A stretch of 64,000 nt of DNA from Mesorhizobium sp. GbtcB19. GTDB taxonomy: Bacteria; Pseudomonadota; Alphaproteobacteria; Rhizobiales; Rhizobiaceae. A program made the position numbers and the translations under genes. Under the pieces are notes generated by a model that was not told the origin of the DNA, did not search any database, and saw only the letters and a list, made by a program, of their open reading frames with translations. Positions 50,799 through 59,477 of this stretch are shown piece after piece (position 1 is the first letter of the stretch; each line of letters opens with the position of its first letter). The stretch is from contig NZ_JAGXJY010000018.1 of assembly GCF_019091085.1 (NCBI RefSeq), positions 47,203 through 111,202 on the forward strand, in the 5' to 3' direction.

Positions 50799-51737
50799 AT
50801 GCGAGCGATAGGCATCATCATCCATCCGGGTTTTCAGTTGCTGGACGTCGCCGGCCCCGCGGCAGCCTTCGAGCTGGCCGAGCACTATCAGCCGGGCAGC
50901 TACCGGCTCGAGATGCTGGCGCCGGGCGGCGGCGAGGTCGAGAGCTCGTCGGGCCTACGGCTTTCGGCACGGCCATTGTCCGACGCCGGGCCGCTCGACA
51001 CCGCCGTCATCTCCGGCGGCGAGATCATCCGCTCGATGGCAGCGGCGCAGGAAATCGTCGCCTGGTTGCGGCGCGCAACGCTGCGCCGGACGGCCAGTGT
51101 CTGCACCGGCGCCTATCTGCTCGCGGAGGCCGGGTTGCTCGACGGCCGGAGCGCCACCACGCATTGGTGGAGCACCGACGATTTCGCCCGCCGCTATCCA
51201 AAGGTGAAGCTCGACGCCGAGCGTATCTTCATCCAGGACGGCCGCGTGTGGACGTCGGCCGGAATCTCCGCCGGCATCGACCTGGCGCTGGCGCTGATCG
51301 AAGACGATCTCGGCCCGGCGATCGCGCGCCGCACCGCGCAGCAGCTCGTCGTGCACCAGCGGCGGCCGGGCGGCCAGTCGCAATTCTCGGCGCTGGTCGA
51401 ACTCGGCGGGCGTTCGGGACGCTTCGTCGAGCTGATCGAATGGATGCGGAGCAAGCTCGCCGAGACGCTGACCGTGGAACGCCTCGCCGAACGCGCTGCG
51501 ATGAGCCCGCGCAACTTCGCTCGCGCCTTCGCGGCGGAGACAGGCGCCACGCCCGCCAAGGCTGTCGAGCGCCTGCGGTTGGAAACCGCGCGCATGGCGG
51601 TGGAGACCAGCAATGCGCCGCTCGACCGCATCGCCGAGGACAGCGGCTTCGGCGATGCCGGGCGCATGCGCCGCGCTTTCCTCAGGAGCTTCGGCCAGCC
51701 ACCGCAGGCGCTGAGGCGCGCGGCGACACGGAGTTAG
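50799..51737 (+). CDS. GlxA-family regulator (DJ-1/PfpI domain plus AraC HTH)
   Basis: The 312-residue protein has an N-terminal class I glutamine amidotransferase-like domain (GIIIHPGFQLLDVAGPAAAFE; Cys102 in VCTGAYLL) and a C-terminal AraC DNA-binding domain (LTVERLAERAAMSPRNFARAFAAETG, IAEDSGFGDAGRMRRAF, split). Such regulators commonly control amine or amino acid catabolism in Rhizobiales. It is divergent from a membrane-anchored DJ-1 protein. Confidence 0.87.
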   Translation: MRAIGIIIHPGFQLLDVAGPAAAFELAEHYQPGSYRLEMLAPGGGEVESSSGLRLSARPLSDAGPLDTAVISGGEIIRSMAAAQEIVAWLRRATLRRTASVCTGAYLLAEAGLLDGRSATTHWWSTDDFARRYPKVKLDAERIFIQDGRVWTSAGISAGIDLALALIEDDLGPAIARRTAQQLVVHQRRPGGQSQFSALVELGGRSGRFVELIEWMRSKLAETLTVERLAERAAMSPRNFARAFAAETGATPAKAVERLRLETARMAVETSNAPLDRIAEDSGFGDAGRMRRAFLRSFGQPPQALRRAATRS

Positions 51738-51747
51738 TCCTGGCGCG

Positions 51748-52086
51748 CTATGTCCTCGCGTGCCAGGCAAGGAACCTGCTTATCTCTTCCCGTTTGTCTT
51801 GCGACAAACCGGCAAGAAGCTTCTCGTCGAGATACCCTTTCCGGATAAGACTGGCAAAGACGAGGATCAGCTGCGAGTAGCGATAGTCGAACAGCTGCTC
51901 GAGGTTTCGCCGTTGCTGTCTCAGATAATCTTCGATCTCCCACATGTCGGAAAAGCTCGCCGCATCACTGGCCTTCTTTTTGAATTCGGCCAGTGTCTTG
52001 CCCAGCGCCACCTCGAGAGCCTTGTCGAAGGCGGCGCGAGCCACCTTCTTTTCCGAGGGCGACCAACTGAGGTCATTGAAGGCCAT
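51748..52086 (-). CDS. Small conserved protein of unknown function
   Basis: The 112-residue protein is helical and highly charged: MAFNDLSWSPSEKKVARAAF, a lysine/glutamate-rich helix, then MWEIEDYLRQQRRNLEQLFDYRYSQ and LSQDKREEISRFLAW. I recall similar short proteins with the DYRYSQL segment in other proteobacteria but no known activity. It is encoded between the GlxA regulator (convergent) and a LysR gene on the same strand. No signal peptide or membrane segment is visible. Confidence 0.65.
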   Translation of the reverse strand: MAFNDLSWSPSEKKVARAAFDKALEVALGKTLAEFKKKASDAASFSDMWEIEDYLRQQRRNLEQLFDYRYSQLILVFASLIRKGYLDEKLLAGLSQDKREEISRFLAWHART

Positions 52087-52134
52087 GAACAGCTCCCGTG
52101 AAAAGCACCGCCCGAAGCGGTCTGATCGTGAATA

Positions 52135-53052
52135 CTATCCTAAGCGTCCTGACTTTGCCCGCTTCCTCTCCGCCGCCGCCAGCAGGTCGACGAAGGCGCG
52201 CACCTTGGCCGGCCTGAAGCGGGCCGGTGGATAGACCGCATGGATGCCGCCCGACGGCAGCGTCCAGTCGGCGAACACCCGCACGAGCCGGCCGGCAACG
52301 ATGTCGTCCTCGACGGCGAAGTCGGGGAAGATGCCGAGCCCGATGCCGGCCAGCACACAGGCCAGCACGGCCGGGGTCTTGTCGCCGATCATGACCGGAT
52401 TGAACTCGGGCAACACCGTCTCGCCGTCCTTCGAGAACAGCCGTTGCCCGGTGCCGCGCAATTGCGCATTGCCGACCCACGGCAGGGATTTTGCGAGCTT
52501 CGGGCTCACATCTTTCGGAAGGCCGGCCGCGAGCTTCGGGGTTGCGACGACGAATTGGTGCAAGGTCCCCAGGCGCCGCGCCTGGTTGGAGGAGTCGGCC
52601 AGCCAGCCGATGCGGATGCCAAGATCGATCTGCTCGTCGACCAGATTGCTGATCGCATCGTCGAAGATAGCCTCGACCTTCATCTTCGGATATTTCCGCA
52701 GATAGTCGGCAATGGTCGGGGCGACGATCTTCGCACCATAGTCGAGCGAGGCGGTAAGGCGCAGCGTCCCGGTCGGCTTGCCCGCGCTTTGCGAGATGTC
52801 GCCATAGGCCGCCTCCGCTTCGCGCAGGATGATGGCGGCGCGGTCGTAGAACTGCCGTCCCTCCTCGGTCGCGGTGACGCGCCTGGTCGTGCGCCGCAAC
52901 AGCGTCGCGCCAAGCTCCTGCTCGAGCTTGCCCACCTGATGGCTGACCACGGCCTTGGCGACGTCAAGACGGTCGGCGGCGGCGGTGAAAGATCCGGTCT
53001 CCACGACGGTGGTGAAGTAGACAAGGCGGTTGAGGTTTAGGAGGTCGGCCAT
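52135..53052 (-). CDS. LysR-family transcriptional regulator
   Basis: A 305-residue LysR protein: HTH LNRLVYFTTVVETGSFTAAADRLDVAK in split form, wing LRRTTRRVTATEEG and effector domain. It is divergent from the DsbA-like gene at 53155 and probably regulates it and the following NAD-binding oxidoreductase. A perfect inverted repeat overlaps the region just upstream of its own start. Confidence 0.87.
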   Translation of the reverse strand: MADLLNLNRLVYFTTVVETGSFTAAADRLDVAKAVVSHQVGKLEQELGATLLRRTTRRVTATEEGRQFYDRAAIILREAEAAYGDISQSAGKPTGTLRLTASLDYGAKIVAPTIADYLRKYPKMKVEAIFDDAISNLVDEQIDLGIRIGWLADSSNQARRLGTLHQFVVATPKLAAGLPKDVSPKLAKSLPWVGNAQLRGTGQRLFSKDGETVLPEFNPVMIGDKTPAVLACVLAGIGLGIFPDFAVEDDIVAGRLVRVFADWTLPSGGIHAVYPPARFRPAKVRAFVDLLAAAERKRAKSGRLG

Positions 53053-53058
53053 CGCTAT

Positions 53059-53077
53059 TGTCTGATCTGGTCAGACA
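53059..53077. promoter_or_regulatory. Candidate LysR operator
   Basis: TGTCTGA-tctgg-TCAGACA is a perfect 7-bp inverted repeat with a 5-nt centre, only a few bases upstream of the LysR start codon. Size and symmetry fit a LysR-type (T-N11-A) recognition site used for autoregulation. Confidence 0.5.
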
Positions 53078-53154
53078 GTTTGTATGATTGATCGCCGTTT
53101 TTCGCAACCGGCCGAACTGCCATCTAGGCGGGAGACAATGTTCCCCGGACCGAG

Positions 53155-53799
53155 ATGGCAATGACCGACACCACCGTGACCTATCTTTTCGACCCGCTTT
53201 GCGGCTGGTGCTACGGCTCCACGCCGATGCTGGACAGGCTTGCCGCAAGCGGTGTCACGCTCGAGCTTTTGCCGACCGGGCTGTTCTCCGGATCCGGGGC
53301 GCGGCCGATGGATGAAGGCTTTGCCGCCCATGCCTGGGCCAACGACCAGCGCATCGAGCGGCTGAGCGGGCAGGTTTTCAGCCAGGCGTATCTCGACAAT
53401 GTGCTCAACGTGCGCGGGACGCTGCTCGATTCCAGCGCCGCAACGCTCGGCGTGAGCGCGGCGGGTCTCGACGACCCGCGCCTGCGACTTGCGGCGCTGA
53501 AGGCGATCCAACGCGCCCGCTATGTCGACGGGCGCGATATCGTGACGGTCGACGGCGTGGCGCAGGTGCTGGCCGATGCCGGCATGGCGGACACGGCCGC
53601 GGCAGTGAAGGCGCCGACAGACGAAGTGCTGGCTGCGCATCGCGAGCTGGTCGGCCGCGGACGCGGCCTGTTCCAGCGGCTTCATGCCAATGGCGTTCCG
53701 TCGCTCGCCGTCATCCGCAACGACGCGCCCCGGCTGATCAGCTCCAACGCGCTGTTCGGCAGCTACGAGAATCTCGTCGCCCATCTCCAGGCGGCGTGA
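53155..53799 (+). CDS. DsbA-family oxidoreductase (FrnE-like)
   Basis: The 214-residue protein begins with a thioredoxin-fold strand and a CGWC active site (Cys16/Cys19 in FDPLCGWCYGSTPM). It lacks a signal peptide, so it is cytoplasmic and of the FrnE/2-hydroxychromene isomerase-like group. The C-terminal GVPSLAVIRNDAPRLI supplies the cis-proline loop. It may reduce or isomerise thiol adducts. It is divergent from a LysR regulator and followed by an NAD(P)-binding oxidoreductase 35 bp downstream. Confidence 0.84.
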   Translation: MAMTDTTVTYLFDPLCGWCYGSTPMLDRLAASGVTLELLPTGLFSGSGARPMDEGFAAHAWANDQRIERLSGQVFSQAYLDNVLNVRGTLLDSSAATLGVSAAGLDDPRLRLAALKAIQRARYVDGRDIVTVDGVAQVLADAGMADTAAAVKAPTDEVLAAHRELVGRGRGLFQRLHANGVPSLAVIRNDAPRLISSNALFGSYENLVAHLQAA

Positions 53800-53834
53800 C
53801 CCCGATCCCCTCCCCCAAGCAAAAGGAAACTTCC

Positions 53835-54443
53835 ATGAAGATCGCACTCATCGGCGCGTCCGGCCAAGTCGGCTCGCGCCTGCTCAAGGAACTCTCCGAT
53901 GGCGGCCATGCCATCACCGCGATTGCCCGCAATCCGGAGAAGATCGCCAAACTCCCGGGCGTCACCGCTGTCAAAGGCGACGCTTTCGACAAGGACGCGC
54001 TGGCCGCATTGATCAAGGGCCACGACGCGGTGATCAGCTCGGTGCATTTCACCGCCAGCGATCCCGACACGCTGATCGCGGCGGTGCGCGCCTCCGGCGT
54101 CAGGCGCTATCTCATCGTCGGCGGCGCCGGCAGCCTCGAAGTCGCGCCCGGCAAGCGCCTGGTCGACACGCCGGAATTCCCGGCCATCTACAAGTCGGAG
54201 GCGCTGAAGGGCGGCGACTTCCTGGACAAGCTCAGGACGGTCAACGATCTCGACTGGACCTTCCTGTCGCCGTCGGCCCTGTTCGTGGCCGGCGAGCGCA
54301 CCGGCAAGTTCCGGCTCGGCAAGGACACGCTGCTGACCAACGACAATGGCAGCAGCATCTCCTTCGAGGATTACGCCATCGTCATGGCGAACGAGATCGA
54401 GAACCCGAAGCATATCCGGCAGCGCTTCACCGTCGGGTATTGA
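53835..54443 (+). CDS. NAD(P)-binding oxidoreductase (atypical SDR, YwnB-like)
   Basis: The 202-residue protein starts MKIALIGASGQVGSRLL behind an AAGGAAA site. GASGQVG is the atypical-SDR cofactor loop; AVISSVHFTASD and YLIVGGAGSLEV are further family segments. These proteins reduce flavins or quinones, or act as redox sensors. It is probably co-transcribed with the DsbA-like gene under the divergent LysR. Confidence 0.84.
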   Translation: MKIALIGASGQVGSRLLKELSDGGHAITAIARNPEKIAKLPGVTAVKGDAFDKDALAALIKGHDAVISSVHFTASDPDTLIAAVRASGVRRYLIVGGAGSLEVAPGKRLVDTPEFPAIYKSEALKGGDFLDKLRTVNDLDWTFLSPSALFVAGERTGKFRLGKDTLLTNDNGSSISFEDYAIVMANEIENPKHIRQRFTVGY

Positions 54444-54489
54444 GCCTTCGGATTTTAGATTTTGTGATGGGCCGCCGGATGGCGGTCCA

Positions 54490-55347
54490 TCATTTTGCAG
54501 AGCGTGCCTCGATCAACGACTGGATGCGCTCCGCGTCACCAGGCGTCGCGGGATTATAGACGATCATGCCGAGTTCCGGACGGCCGTCGACGGCGAAGAC
54601 CGAGAACTCCAGCTCGATCAGCCCGATCTCGGGGTGCCGCAGGCGCTTCACGCCTTCGCCATGCGCGGGTACGACGTCATTGTCGCGCCAGAGCGCCGCG
54701 AATTCCGGGCTGATCCGAGAAAGCTCCTCGACCAGTTCGGTGACCTCCGCGCCCGCGCCGGCGCGGACAGCGTCGGCCCTGAACGAGCCAACCACGAAAC
54801 GCGCGACACTCTGCCAATCTTCCTGGGCGTCGCGCACACGCGGATTGCCGAACATCAGGCGCAGGATGTTGCGCTGCTCGCGCGGCAGCTTGGAATAGTC
54901 GGTGAGCATCGCCGCCGCGGCGCGGTTCCAGGCGACCACATCCCATGTCGCGGTCTTGATGATGGCCGGACTGGGGTCCAAGGCGTCGAGGACACGCTGA
55001 AGACGCGGCGTGACGCTGTCCACGCCTTTGTAGCGGACTTCCGGCGGCCGCCCGAGACCCAGCATGAACAGATGCTCGCGTTCAGGCTCGGTCAGCATCA
55101 GCCCGGTCGCGATGCGGTTCAGCACATCCGCCGAGGGCGCCCCGCCCCTTCCCTGCTCCAGCCATGTGTACCAGGTCGGGCTGATATTGGCGCGCTGCGC
55201 CACCTCTTCGCGACGCAGCCCCTGGGTGCGCCGGCGACCCATGGCAAAACCGAAGGCGGTCGGATCGAGGCGCATGCGGCGGTCGCGAAGAAAGGTGCCG
55301 AGCTTGTTGGTCGTCTCTTTGTGGGCGGTCCCTTGGGGCATTGCCAT
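54490..55347 (-). CDS. XRE-family regulator with MltR-like ligand domain
   Basis: The 285-residue protein has an N-terminal HTH (TQGLRREEVAQRANISPTWYTWLEQGRG) and the MmyB/MltR-like ligand-binding domain (PAIIKTATWDVVAWNRAA, VARFVVGSFRADAVRAG, LRHPEIGLIELEFSVFAVDG). This family commonly represses an adjacent, divergent oxidoreductase. The divergent neighbour at 55440 is an NAD-dependent epimerase-type enzyme. The start has two in-frame ATGs two codons apart. Confidence 0.86.
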   Translation of the reverse strand: MAMPQGTAHKETTNKLGTFLRDRRMRLDPTAFGFAMGRRRTQGLRREEVAQRANISPTWYTWLEQGRGGAPSADVLNRIATGLMLTEPEREHLFMLGLGRPPEVRYKGVDSVTPRLQRVLDALDPSPAIIKTATWDVVAWNRAAAAMLTDYSKLPREQRNILRLMFGNPRVRDAQEDWQSVARFVVGSFRADAVRAGAGAEVTELVEELSRISPEFAALWRDNDVVPAHGEGVKRLRHPEIGLIELEFSVFAVDGRPELGMIVYNPATPGDAERIQSLIEARSAK

Positions 55348-55369
55348 CCTGTTGGCTATTATACCATGA

Positions 55370-55385
55370 TAAAGTCACTACTTTA
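55370..55385. promoter_or_regulatory. Candidate XRE operator
   Basis: TAAAGT-cact-ACTTTA is a perfect 6-bp inverted repeat centred between the XRE gene and the divergent oxidoreductase gene, 23 bp from the XRE start. It is AT-rich within GC-rich DNA and overlaps likely -10 sequences. Confidence 0.5.
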
Positions 55386-55439
55386 ACAGAATGAGATATA
55401 GCGCAAATAAGGCCTCCGAACAACCACAGGAGACCTCCC

Positions 55440-56342
55440 ATGCGTGTATTCCTCACCGGCGCGACCGGTTTCATCGGTTCCAGAATCGTGCCTGAGCTTC
55501 TCGCCGCGGGACACCAGGTGCTTGGCCTGACCCGCTCCGATGCCGGCGCGCGGTCGCTTGCGGCCCAAGGCGCCGAGGCGCATCGCGGCGACCTCGAAGA
55601 CCTCGACAGCCTGCGCGACGGCGCGGCAAAGTCGGATGCGGTGATCCACACGGCCTTCGATCACAATTTCTCGAATTTCGTCGCGAATTGCGAGAAGGAC
55701 AAGCGCGTCATCGAAACGCTGGGCGGCACGCTCGCCGGCTCGGACCGGCTGCTCCTCATCACGTCTGGCGTCGGCATGGGTTCCGCCGAACACGGTCAGC
55801 CGGCGCGGGAAGACATCTTCAACACCGACCATCCCAATCCGCGAATCCTGTCGGAGCTTACCGGCCAAGCGATGGCCGAGAAGGGCGTCAAGGTGTCGGT
55901 GGTGCGGCTGCCGCAGGTGCATGACGCGATGAAGCAGGGTCTGATCACCCCGCTCATCGAGCAGACACGTGCCAAGGGTGTCTCAGCCTATCTCGGCGAA
56001 GGCCGCAACCGGTGGTCGGCGGCGCATGTGCTCGATGTCGCCAAGCTCTACCGTCTGGCGCTGGACAAGCAGGAAGCCGGCGTGCGCTACAACGCCGTCG
56101 CCGAGGAAGGCATTGCCATGCGCGAGATCGCGGAAGTGATCGGCGCCGGGCTCGGCGTGCCGGTGGTCTCGCTCTCCCAGGACGAAGCGGCGGACCATTT
56201 CGGATGGCTTTCGATATTCGCGGGCCTCGATATGCCGGCCTCGAGCGAATGGACGCGTAAGCATCTCGGCTGGCAGCCGACGGGACCCGGCCTCATTGCC
56301 GACCTGGAACGGATGGATTATTCGCAAGCGGCCGCGGCCTAG
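55440..56342 (+). CDS. NAD-dependent epimerase/dehydratase-type extended SDR
   Basis: The 300-residue protein starts MRVFLTGATGFIGSRIVPELL, the extended-SDR cofactor loop (GATGFIG). The ERG-like middle (AVIHTAFDHNFSNF) and YLGEGRNRWSAAHVLDVAKLYRLAL follow, typical of the YwnB/Yer010-like epimerase-annotated proteins induced with MmyB-type XRE regulators. The classical YxxxK cannot be placed in its usual spot, so the reaction is uncertain. It is divergent from the XRE gene. Confidence 0.83.
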   Translation: MRVFLTGATGFIGSRIVPELLAAGHQVLGLTRSDAGARSLAAQGAEAHRGDLEDLDSLRDGAAKSDAVIHTAFDHNFSNFVANCEKDKRVIETLGGTLAGSDRLLLITSGVGMGSAEHGQPAREDIFNTDHPNPRILSELTGQAMAEKGVKVSVVRLPQVHDAMKQGLITPLIEQTRAKGVSAYLGEGRNRWSAAHVLDVAKLYRLALDKQEAGVRYNAVAEEGIAMREIAEVIGAGLGVPVVSLSQDEAADHFGWLSIFAGLDMPASSEWTRKHLGWQPTGPGLIADLERMDYSQAAAA

Positions 56343-56359
56343 CCAGGTCCTCCGGCGGT

Positions 56360-57085
56360 TCAGCGAACCGGCTGGACCGCCGTCTGCAGCAGGTCCGCCA
56401 GGCTGTCAGACTTTTCGACCTTGTCGGTGAGGTCGAGCCCGGACAAAAGGTCGACCAGATGGCTGTTCATCAGGGCGGCGGCGTTGGCGCTGTCGCCGGC
56501 CTCGATGGCGTCGACCAAGGCGTGATGGGCGTGCTTCTCGCAGGTCGCGTCGCGGCGCTTCCAGTAAAGCGCGATGATCAGCGAGGAGTGCGAGACGAGG
56601 TCGCGGACAAAGTTGGTGAACACCGAATGCGCCGCGATCTCGGCGATGCCGACATGGAAGCGCGCCGACAGCATGATGGCGTCGCTGTCGCGGCCGTCAT
56701 GCAGCGCCTCATGTTCCTTTTCGAGATGTACCCGCAATTGCGCGATGTCGGACGGCACCGCCGTCCTGGCGGCAAGCGCGGCCACCTTCGGCTCGATCAG
56801 CGCGCGCGCCTCGAACACTTCCCGCGCCTCGATCTTCGACGGCTGCGCGACAAACGCGCCGCGATTGGGCTCGAGCCGCGCCAGCCGGTCATGCGCCAAG
56901 GCCTGCAAGGCGGCACGGACGACGGTCCGGCTCACCGAATAGATCGAGGCCAGTTCGTCTTCCGGCAGCTTGGTGCCGGGGGCGAGACGGTGGCTGACGA
57001 TGGCGTCCCGCAGCCCATAATAGATCGGCGACCAGCGCGCCGCCGGCTTGTCGTCCCGATCTTCTTCCCTGAGTACCGTCAACAT
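56360..57085 (-). CDS. GntR-family (FCD/FadR-type) regulator
   Basis: The 241-residue protein has a GntR winged helix (LRDAIVSHRLAPGTKLPEDELASIYSVSRTVVRAAL, split) and an FCD effector domain (FEARALIEPKVAALAA, FHVGIAEIAAHSVF, CEKHAHHALVDAIEAGD) with the histidines that bind a metal and carboxylate ligand. It lies 135 bp after the racemase on the same strand as the liv operon. A TTGTATACAA palindrome upstream of that operon fits an FCD-GntR operator. Confidence 0.86.
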   Translation of the reverse strand: MLTVLREEDRDDKPAARWSPIYYGLRDAIVSHRLAPGTKLPEDELASIYSVSRTVVRAALQALAHDRLARLEPNRGAFVAQPSKIEAREVFEARALIEPKVAALAARTAVPSDIAQLRVHLEKEHEALHDGRDSDAIMLSARFHVGIAEIAAHSVFTNFVRDLVSHSSLIIALYWKRRDATCEKHAHHALVDAIEAGDSANAAALMNSHLVDLLSGLDLTDKVEKSDSLADLLQTAVQPVR

Positions 57086-57220
57086 ACTTTCAATGCGCGG
57101 GCCCGAAATGGCCCGATCTGCCCCCAAATCGCCGGCAGCCCGTTCAATCTAGTATCGCTCGCGCGGCGGTCAATCCCACCTGTCCGGCTGCCGGCCGATC
57201 GCCCGGCGGCACAAAGCCGC

Positions 57221-57964
57221 CTAAACGATCTCGGCTTGCGTGGGCGACAGCGGTGCGAACATGCCGGCGAAGCGCTTGCCGCGCGGCGCGGCATAGCCGC
57301 CGATCTTCGATGTCTTCAAGCCGACCTTGAACAGGCTCTCGGCCAGCGTGACGGCGCAGACGACGCCGTCGAGCACCGGAACGCCGTGCTCTTCGGACAG
57401 GCTGTGCGCAAGGTCGGCCATTCCGGCGCAGCCGAGCACGATCGCCTCGGCCCTGTCCTCGCTGATGGCGCGCGCGATCTCTTCCGATATCCGGTGTCTT
57501 GCATTCGAGCCTGGACGTTCGAGCTCGAGCACGGCGACTTCCGACGAGCGTACCTTGGCGCAGCGCGAGGCGAGGCCGTATTTCGCCAGATTGTGCTCGA
57601 TCGCCGGAACCGAGCGGGCAAGCGTGGTGACGACGCTGAATTTACCGGCGATGAGGCTCGCCATATGGAACGCCGCCTCACCGATGCCGATGACCGGAGC
57701 CTCGGTGGCGCAGCGGGCCGCGTCCAGCCCGGTGTCGTCGAAGCAGGCGATCACATAGGCATCCGCCGCCGGCGCCTTGCCCATCTCGGCGATGATGCCT
57801 GGAATGGCGAAGACCTCGTCGAAATAACCCTCGATGCTCGGCGGGCCGTCGGCCGGATTGACGGCGATAATCTGGGTCCCACCCGACGCGACGCTCGCGG
57901 CCGCCTCGCCGATCTTGGCGGTCATCGATTGGGTGGTGTTGGGATTGATGACGAGTATGCGCAT
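57221..57964 (-). CDS. Asp/Glu/hydantoin racemase-family protein
   Basis: The 247-residue protein has MRILVINPNTTQSMT at its start and the two catalytic cysteines Cys74 (VIACFDDTG) and Cys179 (VLGCAGM). These features match hydantoin and allantoin racemases more than aspartate racemase. It lies 11 bp after livF of the second transporter operon, so the substrate of that transporter may be a hydantoin, allantoin or amino acid derivative. No hydantoinase gene is present in the window. Confidence 0.85.
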   Translation of the reverse strand: MRILVINPNTTQSMTAKIGEAAASVASGGTQIIAVNPADGPPSIEGYFDEVFAIPGIIAEMGKAPAADAYVIACFDDTGLDAARCATEAPVIGIGEAAFHMASLIAGKFSVVTTLARSVPAIEHNLAKYGLASRCAKVRSSEVAVLELERPGSNARHRISEEIARAISEDRAEAIVLGCAGMADLAHSLSEEHGVPVLDGVVCAVTLAESLFKVGLKTSKIGGYAAPRGKRFAGMFAPLSPTQAEIV

Positions 57965-57975
57965 TCCAATCAGCC

Positions 57976-58698
57976 TCAGATCTCGCCGCCGAGATAAAGC
58001 CGCTTGACCCGGTCGTCGGTCAGCAGTTCGGCGGAGTTGCCGCTCAGCGCGACGCTGCCGGTGGTCAGCGCATAGGCGCGCTGCGAGATGCGCAACGCCA
58101 TGCGCGAATTCTGCTCGACCAGGAGCACGCTGACCTTCTCGTCGCGATTGATGGCGACGATCGAGCGGGCGATGTCCTGGACGAGTTTCGGCGCGACGCC
58201 GAGCGACGGTTCGTCGAGCAGAAGCAGTTTCGGTTTCGCCATCAGCGCGCGGCCGATGACCAGCATCTGCTGCTCGCCGCCGCTCATCGTGCCGGCGGCC
58301 TGCGAGAAGCGCTCTTTCAGCCGCGGAAAGCGCCCCAGCACCATCTCCATCGACGCGGCGATCTCGGATTTGCTGGTGCGGGTGAAGGCGCCCATCAGGA
58401 GATTGTCCCTGACCGTCATGTAAGGGAAAACGCGGCGACCTTCCGGCACCATGGCTATGCCCATCTTGACGATCTCGTCGGGCGCGGCACCGTCGATGCG
58501 CTTGCCGCCATAGTGGATCTCGCCGGACCTGATCTTGCGCAGACCGGTGATGGCGCGAAGGATCGACGACTTGCCGGCACCGTTGGCGCCGATCAGCGCG
58601 ACGGTCTCGCCCTCGTTGATCTCGAGCGAGACGCCTTTCAGCGCGTAGACATGGTCGTAATAGAGCTCGACATTGGCGAAGTTCAGGATCTGGTTCAT
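57976..58698 (-). CDS. livF: Branched-chain amino acid-type ABC transporter ATP-binding protein LivF (second system)
   Basis: The 240-residue ATPase has Walker A GANGAGKSS, signature MSGGEQQML and Walker B LLLLDEPSLG, all intact. It overlaps the livG stop by 4 bases (ATGA). With LivG it powers the second HAAT importer of the window. It differs clearly from the LivF at 4384, so this is a separate system rather than a recent duplication. Confidence 0.9.
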   Translation of the reverse strand: MNQILNFANVELYYDHVYALKGVSLEINEGETVALIGANGAGKSSILRAITGLRKIRSGEIHYGGKRIDGAAPDEIVKMGIAMVPEGRRVFPYMTVRDNLLMGAFTRTSKSEIAASMEMVLGRFPRLKERFSQAAGTMSGGEQQMLVIGRALMAKPKLLLLDEPSLGVAPKLVQDIARSIVAINRDEKVSVLLVEQNSRMALRISQRAYALTTGSVALSGNSAELLTDDRVKRLYLGGEI

Positions 58699-59474
58699 AG
58701 GCCGATCGCCTCGTCTTCGCTGCCGAGATAGGCTTCGATCACCTTCTCATTGGCCTGGATTTCCGACGGCGTTCCCTCGGCGATCTTCTGCCCGAAATTG
58801 AGCACGACGAGCCGGTCGGAGATCTTCATCACGGCCGGCATGTCGTGCTCGACCAGAAGGATGGTCAGGCCGCGCTCGCGCAGGCGCCGCACCATCTCGA
58901 CCATGCGCATCGTCTCGTCGTGGTTCATGCCGGCGAAGGGCTCGTCGAGCAGCAGGATGGAAGGATTGGTGGCCAGACCGATGGCGATACCGAGCGCCCG
59001 CAAATGGCCATGCGGCAGGTTGCGGGCGGTCTCATTGGCGAGCGAGGAGAGGCCGAGCAGCGCCAGGATCTCGTCGGCCGATTGGCCGAAGGCCGCTTCG
59101 TCCACCTTCGCCGCGCCGGTGCCGAGGAAGAAGCCGAACAGGCTCGCCTTCGAGCGCAGATGATGCGCGATGATGACGTTGTCGCGCACGCTCATGTTCT
59201 TGAAGATCGTCGTCTCCTGAAAGGTGCGCACGACGCCCTTGCGGGCGGCGATGTGCGGGGCGAGACCGGAGATGCGCTCGCCCTTCAGGCGCACCTCGCC
59301 CGTTGTGGGCTTGAGGAACGACGAGATCAGCTTGAACAGCGTCGACTTGCCGGCGCCGTTCGGGCCGATCACCGACAAGATCTCTCTCTCGCGCACCGAA
59401 AACGAGACGTTGTTGACCGCGACGAGACCGCCGAAGCGTTTGGTCAGGTCGGAGACTTCGAGCATTTCGGCCAT
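58695..59474 (-). CDS. livG: Branched-chain amino acid-type ABC transporter ATP-binding protein LivG (second system)
   Basis: The 259-residue ATPase has Walker A GPNGAGKS (37-44), an H-loop in VEHDMP and Walker B LLLLDEPFAGM. The signature reads LPHGHLRALGIAIGLA, retaining the glycine but lacking the usual glutamine. An insertion around residues 105-125 (SKASLFGFFLGTG) is normal for LivG. Start is 3 bases after livM. Confidence 0.9.
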   Translation of the reverse strand: MAEMLEVSDLTKRFGGLVAVNNVSFSVREREILSVIGPNGAGKSTLFKLISSFLKPTTGEVRLKGERISGLAPHIAARKGVVRTFQETTIFKNMSVRDNVIIAHHLRSKASLFGFFLGTGAAKVDEAAFGQSADEILALLGLSSLANETARNLPHGHLRALGIAIGLATNPSILLLDEPFAGMNHDETMRMVEMVRRLRERGLTILLVEHDMPAVMKISDRLVVLNFGQKIAEGTPSEIQANEKVIEAYLGSEDEAIGL

Positions 59475-59477
59475 GGC

